Assembly: GCA_046462535.1 (NCBI GenBank)
Contig: JBKGVF010000001.1
Span: forward strand, 1-63,273
DNA: 63,273 nucleotides
Source of the DNA: JAAZCI01 sp046462535
Lineage (GTDB): Bacteria > Pseudomonadota > Gammaproteobacteria > Cardiobacteriales > Wohlfahrtiimonadaceae
Direction of reading: 5' to 3'
Position 1 is the first letter of the stretch. Every line of letters begins with the position of its first letter. The position numbers and the translations under genes are program-made. The notes under the pieces are model-generated. The model did no database searches. It was not told the origin of the DNA and saw only the letters and a list, made by a program, of their open reading frames with translations. Positions 53,110-60,457 of the stretch are shown here, piece after piece.

Positions 53110-54519
53110 GTGTCGATATTAACTCTCTTTAATCAATTAAAACATTTTGTACGTCCATATCGGTGGCTAGTAGTGGCGACACTATTATTAACATTAATTG
53201 GGGCATTTGCAGCGCAGGTTAACGCATTAGTATTGCGTTACGGGGTGGATAATATTAACCGCTTAGTGGAGGAGGGGGCACCTTTTGAAGCTGGGGTTAA
53301 ACTATTGGTAACGATATCAGCAATATTATTAAGTAAAGAGCTAGTAGCAGCTTTAGTCCAGTTTGGACAAAAATATTATGGTGAAAAGTTGCGCATTACT
53401 CTCTCTAAGGATTTGGTTGAGGCGATTATTCGTAAAGTTTTAACTTATCGATTAAGCTTCTTCTCAAATTCTGATAATGAAACAGGTCGCCTTCAAGCAC
53501 GAATAGATCGTGGTGTGATGAGTATTACCCGTTTAATCCAAAACTTTTTTGTCAATATTCTTCCTATCTCTCTTAGTTCTCTTTTAGCATTAATCTTAAT
53601 GTTTAATGCGAATTTATATGTGGGATTATTGGCCCTTTCCGTTCTTCCTCTCTACTACCTCATCTCTACTAAGCAGGCAAAACGTTTAAAAGGGCGACGC
53701 CGTATAATTCGAGGCTTTAGAGAGCAGCAGAGTCAGGGACTTTTGTCGATCAAATTGGAATTGTTCTTATGATCATTCTTACCTCTTTTTTAGTCTTAAA
53801 AGGGTATATGAGCATTGGTGCAATTATGTTTCACATTCTGTTATTTAATAATGTCTCAGCACCGATCAGACAGCTACAGCGTATTCATAATGATATGAGT
53901 GAAGCGTTGATCTACTCTGAAGGATATTTTGAGATTCTCAATGCAGAGCATGAGCAGGAAGAGAGTGGAGCAATCTGTTTTGATACCTCGTTGGAGGGGG
54001 AGTTTCTGCTTAAGGGGGTAAGTTTTACCTATCCCAATGGCACAGAGGCATTAACAGAGGTCTCTATGCATATTCCGAAGAATAAAATGACAGCTATCGT
54101 AGGATTATCAGGTGCCGGAAAGTAGTCAGATAATGGCGTTGCCGGATGGATATCAAACGGAGGCTTTATCATTATCAGGTGGAGAGCAGCAACGTATTGC
54201 AATCGCTCGGATGTTTCTAAAAGATCCACCAATAATCTTTTTAGATGAGCCCACAGCAAGCTTAGATGCGGTTGCAGCAGAAGAGATTAAGAATAGTCTT
54301 GACGCTATTAAGAGAGATCGCACCGTAATTATCATCTCTCATTCATTGCCACAAATTATCGATTCCGATTACATCTATGTATTAAAAGAAGGGTATGTTG
54401 CTGAAGTAGGTTCTCATATCGATCTCTTTAACCAAGGAGGGCTCTATCGCACTATTTTTGATGCGATGGCACGAAGCTTAAACTTAGAAAAATTGCTCCA
54501 TATACAGAAGAATAATTGA
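53110..54519 (+). pseudogene. ABC exporter (fused TMD-NBD) broken by two internal deletions
   Basis: Three consecutive pieces of one exporter-type ABC transporter. 53110-53772 encodes the first TM helices and ends after RRRIIRGFREQQSQGLLS. The next piece (to 54125) resumes at a later TM helix (LILTSFLVLKGYMSIGAIMFH) and runs to the Walker A GLSGAGK. 54112-54519 resumes just before the signature LSGGEQQR and has Walker B IIFLDEPTASLD and the H-loop ISHSL. Roughly 60 residues are missing at the first junction and about 80, including the Q-loop, at the second; both change frame. An ATPase without a Q-loop and with split frames cannot work. The RBS-less starts of pieces two and three support decay. 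Substrate unknown. Confidence 0.88.
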
Positions 54520-54683
54520 GTATTACGCTCTTTTTAAGATCTTAATCTATTTTAGATGGTTTCTGATAGAGAGGTTGGTTGAGAGATAACAAGATGGTTT
54601 TCTAGGGAGTGGTATAATCAGATCTCTTAATCACTATATTCTTACTAAGCTTACTAATAATCTGCGCTATTAACTAACAAACA

Positions 54684-57600
54684 ATGAATCAGAAACTCGA
54701 TCTACAGCTGCTATTTATCGATTTTGAGGTTAATCCTAAGACGAATGATATTTTCAAAGTGGGTGCCTTAGCTCTTCAATATACTTATGATGACACATTG
54801 CAAGAGAGCAGTTGGAAGGTATTAGAGAAGATAGAAGAATCGGTAAATAGGAAGGGGGAGTTGCAGTCGCTCATGGAGCGATTAGATCGGTGCGCTTCAA
54901 AGGCTGATTATTTGATCGGGCATAATCTTGTAGAGCATGATCTTCCGATTTTACGAGAAGCATTTCCTGCTTCACAACTACTAACTTTGAGAGTGTTCGA
55001 TACCCTTCAGATCTCCCCCCTCGCTTTTCCTAAAAATCCCTACCATCGACTTCTTAAAGATTATAAGTTAATACGAAGTGAGTTAAATTCTCCTCTTGAA
55101 GATTGCTTCTCTACCTTAAAGTTATTTGATGAGCAGTTAGCGGCGTTACTCCATTTTGCTAAGGAGGAGAGGGGAATTGCGGAGTTACAAGTCTACCAAA
55201 AAATCTTAGCTAATATTAATCCCAATTATGATGAACTATTTTCATTTATTACTCAGCGCCCACTCATTTCTGATGAAGAATTTGCTCATTTATTGCCTAA
55301 TATATTAAAAATAACTCATCATGATGAGAAGAGCGGTCTCAATAACCGTCTTAAATATCGTGTTTGTATGAATCAGCTGGCGCAACTGCTTACCGGTGGT
55401 GTTTTATTAACGCCAGAATTCTCTTTTCCACTTCTTTATACTTTAGCGTGGTTAAGAGTTTCAGGAGATAATTCAGTTTTAGCACCATGGGTTCGCCACC
55501 AGTTTCCTGAGACAGCTAACTTAATCTATATGTTGCGAGAAGAACCTTGTGATGATGAGCGCTGTCATTATTGTAATGTTATTCATGATCCGAGAAGTCT
55601 GTTGCAATTCTACTTTAAGTATGATGATTTTCGATATGAGAATCTAGAACGGGGTGAGAGTATTCAGAAAGATGCCGTTACTTACGGTATGCGTGGTGAG
55701 AATATCTTAGCGATTCTTCCTACAGGTGGGGGAAAATCGCTCTGCTATCAACTACCAGCACTCCATCGTTACTTTATGAATGGCAGCTTAACCATTATTA
55801 TTTCGCCTCTACAATCATTAATGATGGATCAGGTGGATGGCCTTGTTAAGAAGGGTATTAAATCTGCTGCAGCACTTAATGGTCTTCTAACCTTACCTGA
55901 GCGATCGCTCCTTTTTGAAAAGTTACAGATGGGGGATATTGGATTGCTTTATGTCTCCCCGGAGCAATTTAGAAGTCGCCGATTTAAAGAGGCGATAAAG
56001 CAGCGGGAGATTAGTGCTTGGGTTTATGATGAGGTCCATTGCCTCTCTAAATGGGGGAATGATTTCCGTCCTGATTACCAATATGTTGCTAAGGTGATTA
56101 AGGAGTTTAGGGAGAAGGGGATGGGAGAGGGACCGATTAGCTGTTTTACAGCTACCGCTAAACTCGATGTTTTAGAAGATATTAAGCACCATTTCCGTTC
56201 TACTTTAGATATTTCGTTTATTGAGCGAATTAGCCATAAAGAGCGGGAAAACCTTAGCTTTGATGTTCGTTACTGTGAGAAACATGAGAAAGTTCCAACA
56301 CTATTAGCGTTATTAAATGAATATCTTAACCATCAATTAGGTGGGGCTATCATCTTTGTATCGCGACGTCGTATTGCTGAGGAGTGTGCCGAGCAGTTGA
56401 CCAGATATGGATGGGATAGCTACGCCTTCCATGCGGGAATGAAAGGAAATGAGAAGCGAGACATTCAAGAGCAGTTTATCCGAGGAGAGATTCGAGTTAT
56501 TGTCGCTACGAATGCCTTTGGAATGGGGGTCGATAAGGATGATGTTCGCTTAGTAGTTCATGCTGATATACCAGGTTCTTTAGAGAATTATCTACAAGAA
56601 GCAGGTCGGGCGGGGCGCGATGAGGGTAATGCGGCCTGTATCTTGCTATATGAGCCAAATGATATCGAGATTCAATTCCGTCTAACAGAGCACTCTAAAT
56701 TAACCCATAGTGATATTGATGCGATTTATAAAAAGATTCGTGCGGAGCAGGCTAAGAGAGGTAAGGAGGAGTTAGTAATATCACCTGGTGAAATTCTAAA
56801 AGATGCCTTAGTGGAGAGTATTGAGCGTGATGATCCTCAATCAAAAACTAAAGTCTATACGGCAATTGCTTGGCTTGAGCGTGGTGGTTATCTTTCGAGA
56901 ACTGACAATATAGTACGTATTTTTCCAGCTACTTTAACCTGCCCATTAGAAGAGGGGATCGAGAAGATTAAAGCCTACTCATTGAGTGAACGGCGTAAGT
57001 TAAAGTATATTTCACTTCTTACCTATATTGCCCATGCATCTCCAGAAGAGCCGCTAGATACTGATACATTAGCAGAATTGATTGGTGGGGATATTGAGGA
57101 GGTCTCCTATCTCTTACACCAGTTAAAAGAGTTTGGCTTGCTGATTAACAATACACAATTGACAGTCTATCTACGCTATGGAATTGAAGATAGTTCACAG
57201 CGGCGGCTAGAGCTAAATAAGCGGTGTGAAGAGGCGATTATTGAATATTTTAGAGAGTTGCATCCCGACCTAAATATGGGGGATCTTCTTTCAATCAATT
57301 TAGCCTCAATGACTACTTATCTAAATCAACATCTTGAAGGAGAGGAGTTACCGAAACAGCTAAAGCGCTATTTAGCAAATGGATTACTATTACCATTTCA
57401 TACCAGCCGTATTTTACAAGCGATTGCTGATGAGCAAGGTGTTCGAGACGATCGTGGTTATGGAAGACGGCTTTTTTCACTAAAAATCGCGCAGCAGAAA
57501 GATTATCTCTCTCTACTAGTTGAGCAAGCAATTACTTGGCAAGAAGTGACTGAATATAGTCAGTTGCGACATACGGTAGCTGATAAAATTCTCGGCCATC

Positions 57601-59987
57601 TATTAGCGAGAGCTAGGGAGGGTGGGCAACGAGGGAAAAATATTTTAGTGAGCAGTAGTTTTGAAGAGATCTGTAGTGATCTCTTTAGCGATCCGCTATT
57701 AGCAAGTGAGGTTGAGAGCCCTAAAGCACAGAGTGATATCGTAGAGCGCGCTCTGCTCTATCTACATACGCTAGATATTTTAACCCTAAATCATGGAATG
57801 GCGATTATGCGTAATGCGGTCACTCTGAAGGTTCCCACAGATCGTGATCGTCGTTATTTAAAGCGTGACTATGAGTTATTAGAGTTTCACTACAAAGAGC
57901 GGAGAACTCAGATCCATGTTATGAGAGAGTATGCAGTTCTAGGGCTTGAGAAGATGAGAAATGCTCTCCGTTATCTTTATGAGTATTTTACCTTACCTGA
58001 GCAGCACTTTTATAAAAAGCACTTTAGAGGGCGGGAAAAAATCTTACAGCTTGCAACGAGTGAGGAGTCTTGGCGTAAAATTACTGAGCCACTTAATGAA
58101 GTTCAGCGAGCGATTGTTGAGTCTGGGGATGAGAATCGCCTGATTTTAGCAGGACCAGGTTCTGGAAAAACCTTAGTTATCGTTCATCGTATTGCCTATC
58201 TATTACGTGTAGAGCGAATACCAGCCCATGCAATCATTGCCTTAACATATAATCGCGCAGCAGCAAATGAGATTCGCCAAAGACTCTATCAATTGGTCGG
58301 TAATGAATCTTATGGCATTGTTGTTATGACATATCATGCTCTCTCAATGCGATTAACGGGACGTATTTATGATGTAGAGGAGAGTAACCTTACTCAAAAT
58401 AATGGGGTGGATTATTTTAAGCTCATGATTAAAGATGCAATTGAGCTTTTGCAGGAGGATCAAACCGAAAATGTAGGGGTAGAGGCTGAAGAGCAAGAGG
58501 ATGAGATTGAGTTGCGCGCAAAACTTTTACGTGGCTACCGCTATATATTGGTGGATGAGTATCAAGATATCGATGAGGATCAATATAACTTAATTAGTGC
58601 ATTAGCAGGGCGTAATAATCCAGATGATGGTGGAAAGTTAACTATTTTAGCTGTTGGCGATGACGATCAAAATATCTACTCATTCCGAGGAACGAGTAAT
58701 GAATATATTGATCGCTTTAAGGAGGATTATAGCGCTGAGATTAGTTATATGGTAGAGAATTATCGCTCTACAAAAGCAATTATTGCAGCCTCTAATGAGG
58801 TTATTGCTTTAAACTCTAATCGCCTTAAAAAAGAGCATCCTATTGAGATTAATCATGATCGAATTGATGCCCCTTTCGGTGGTGATTGGGCAATTAAAGA
58901 TGATAAGGGGCAGGGTAATGTTGTCTTAAGAACGATCACTTACCCAGATTATCGTAACCAAGCTTTTTTGGTGCTTTCAGATTTAGCTTATCTAATGAAG
59001 GTTGATCCAAAAGTTATAGCAAGTTGTGCAATATTATCACGAACACATGAAGCATTACTCCCTTTTGCTGGAGGCTTAGAAGAGCTAAATGTAGAGTATT
59101 ATTATGAAAATGATAAAGTACGAAACTTTCATACCAGCACACACCGCTATTTCCGCAAATTATTGCAGAAAATAGAAGCATTAGGTGAGGTTGAGGATAT
59201 TGATCAGTTAGAGAAGATAATAGAGCGTCAACAGTTACCACATCGTTGGAATGAGTACTTTGCAGAGATGCTCGCTCAACTCAAACTAGAGTATCAAGAG
59301 TTAACAGTACCAGTAGAGAGTATAATTCGTTGGATACGAGAATATGCACACGATATCCCCATCGCAGAGAAGAGGGGAGTCTTTCTTGGTACTATTCACT
59401 CAGCAAAAGGATTAGAGTTTGATCATCTATTTTTGATTGATCACTTAAATCATTTTCAAGAGGCGCAAGAAGTTGAGTGTCGACTCTATTATGTAGGCAT
59501 GACTCGAGCAAAATGTACCCTCTATCTCTACTCTTTCAGAGATCATCATCCTTTTGCATCTAATATTACCCAGCTAATACGAAGTACTCCCTTTGATAAA
59601 AAAATGGTTAATAATCCAAGTTTAGAGCAGAGATACCACTTGATTAGTCCAGATGAGCTCTATTTAGATTATTTAGCAACACGCCACACTAAAAGAGAGC
59701 AAGAAGCCTCTCTATCATTAAAAGAAGGGGATCCATTAAGAATGGAATGGCGTGAAAATGGACACTGTTATTTTATTGATCCCGTTCAGAATAGGGTAGT
59801 GGCACGTAGTTCTAATAAGTTTAGAAACGAATATAGCGAATACTTTAAACAAGCTGAGATTATCAATGTTACCGTCCACTCTTTAATTGCGCGTCATAGA
59901 GAGAAGGTATCGCCAGAATTTCAAAAGTATTGTAATACTGAAGAGTGGGAATCAGTCCAGCCGCTTATCATCTATAAAAAAATATAA
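54684..59987 (+). CDS. Exonuclease-RecQ-UvrD giant fusion helicase
   Basis: A 1767-residue single frame. Residues 1-170: a DEDD-type 3'-5' exonuclease domain (FIDFEV with D13/E15, HNLVEHD86, LEDC with D140; the usual His five residues before the last Asp reads Asn135). About 289-301: a CX4CX2CX3H putative zinc knuckle. About 310-800: RecQ helicase with Walker A PTGGGKS (K351), DEVH (449-452), FTATA, a C-terminal motor with ATNAFGMGVDKDDVRLVVH and QEAGRAGRDEG, and winged-helix-like segments lacking a RecQ Cys4 zinc module. About 1130-1700: a UvrD/Rep superfamily 1 helicase with AGPGSGKT (K1162), VDEYQD (from 1290), GDDDQNIYSFRG, ENYRST, GTIHSAKGLEFDHLFL and YVGMTRAK. Soluble. It probably unwinds and trims DNA; repair or defence are both possible. 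The gene stands alone, next to a decayed region and a surface protein gene. I recall similar long RecQ-UvrD proteins in other bacteria, but not a proven role. Confidence 0.9.
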   Translation: MNQKLDLQLLFIDFEVNPKTNDIFKVGALALQYTYDDTLQESSWKVLEKIEESVNRKGELQSLMERLDRCASKADYLIGHNLVEHDLPILREAFPASQLLTLRVFDTLQISPLAFPKNPYHRLLKDYKLIRSELNSPLEDCFSTLKLFDEQLAALLHFAKEERGIAELQVYQKILANINPNYDELFSFITQRPLISDEEFAHLLPNILKITHHDEKSGLNNRLKYRVCMNQLAQLLTGGVLLTPEFSFPLLYTLAWLRVSGDNSVLAPWVRHQFPETANLIYMLREEPCDDERCHYCNVIHDPRSLLQFYFKYDDFRYENLERGESIQKDAVTYGMRGENILAILPTGGGKSLCYQLPALHRYFMNGSLTIIISPLQSLMMDQVDGLVKKGIKSAAALNGLLTLPERSLLFEKLQMGDIGLLYVSPEQFRSRRFKEAIKQREISAWVYDEVHCLSKWGNDFRPDYQYVAKVIKEFREKGMGEGPISCFTATAKLDVLEDIKHHFRSTLDISFIERISHKERENLSFDVRYCEKHEKVPTLLALLNEYLNHQLGGAIIFVSRRRIAEECAEQLTRYGWDSYAFHAGMKGNEKRDIQEQFIRGEIRVIVATNAFGMGVDKDDVRLVVHADIPGSLENYLQEAGRAGRDEGNAACILLYEPNDIEIQFRLTEHSKLTHSDIDAIYKKIRAEQAKRGKEELVISPGEILKDALVESIERDDPQSKTKVYTAIAWLERGGYLSRTDNIVRIFPATLTCPLEEGIEKIKAYSLSERRKLKYISLLTYIAHASPEEPLDTDTLAELIGGDIEEVSYLLHQLKEFGLLINNTQLTVYLRYGIEDSSQRRLELNKRCEEAIIEYFRELHPDLNMGDLLSINLASMTTYLNQHLEGEELPKQLKRYLANGLLLPFHTSRILQAIADEQGVRDDRGYGRRLFSLKIAQQKDYLSLLVEQAITWQEVTEYSQLRHTVADKILGHLLARAREGGQRGKNILVSSSFEEICSDLFSDPLLASEVESPKAQSDIVERALLYLHTLDILTLNHGMAIMRNAVTLKVPTDRDRRYLKRDYELLEFHYKERRTQIHVMREYAVLGLEKMRNALRYLYEYFTLPEQHFYKKHFRGREKILQLATSEESWRKITEPLNEVQRAIVESGDENRLILAGPGSGKTLVIVHRIAYLLRVERIPAHAIIALTYNRAAANEIRQRLYQLVGNESYGIVVMTYHALSMRLTGRIYDVEESNLTQNNGVDYFKLMIKDAIELLQEDQTENVGVEAEEQEDEIELRAKLLRGYRYILVDEYQDIDEDQYNLISALAGRNNPDDGGKLTILAVGDDDQNIYSFRGTSNEYIDRFKEDYSAEISYMVENYRSTKAIIAASNEVIALNSNRLKKEHPIEINHDRIDAPFGGDWAIKDDKGQGNVVLRTITYPDYRNQAFLVLSDLAYLMKVDPKVIASCAILSRTHEALLPFAGGLEELNVEYYYENDKVRNFHTSTHRYFRKLLQKIEALGEVEDIDQLEKIIERQQLPHRWNEYFAEMLAQLKLEYQELTVPVESIIRWIREYAHDIPIAEKRGVFLGTIHSAKGLEFDHLFLIDHLNHFQEAQEVECRLYYVGMTRAKCTLYLYSFRDHHPFASNITQLIRSTPFDKKMVNNPSLEQRYHLISPDELYLDYLATRHTKREQEASLSLKEGDPLRMEWRENGHCYFIDPVQNRVVARSSNKFRNEYSEYFKQAEIINVTVHSLIARHREKVSPEFQKYCNTEEWESVQPLIIYKKI

Positions 59988-60457
59988 TTTAAAGATTTTA
60001 CTTAGTTATTTAAAATAACTAATCACCCTATTGCGGAATCTCCATACTAATTTGTTTATTAGGCTATCTATTTAAAATATTTGCTTATATGCTGAGTCAG
60101 GAAAAACTCAACTGATAAGAAGTGTAAATATCTATACATCTTTCTATTATTTTAATCCCTAACCAGATCTATAACTCACCTGTATCTGAAAACATAAGCT
60201 TATATGAAAAAATAATATATTAGATATATGTAGAGTCTTTTTTGCAACTTTCACCCTATTTAAATCAATAGGATAGATTGTTTTGCCTTTTAGGAAGTAT
60301 CACTCCTTTCAGAAATTTATAAACTCTCTAATTTGACCCTTTGATTGTTTATTGGTCTTTCCACCCATATTCTGTACAATAACGAATGTTAAGTATCGTA
60401 AGTAATGCAGCCCGGAAGGAATATACGAGTATTTAGATTATTAATTTAGGAATCGAC
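59988..60457. other. 470-bp gene-free stretch before the autotransporter
   Basis: AT-rich, with a short palindrome near 60004-60020 (AGTTATTT/AAATAACT) but no strong terminator after the helicase fusion and no convincing ORF. The autotransporter promoter should be here; I could not assign -35/-10 with confidence. A Shine-Dalgarno (TTAGGAA) precedes the ATG at 60458. Confidence 0.45.
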
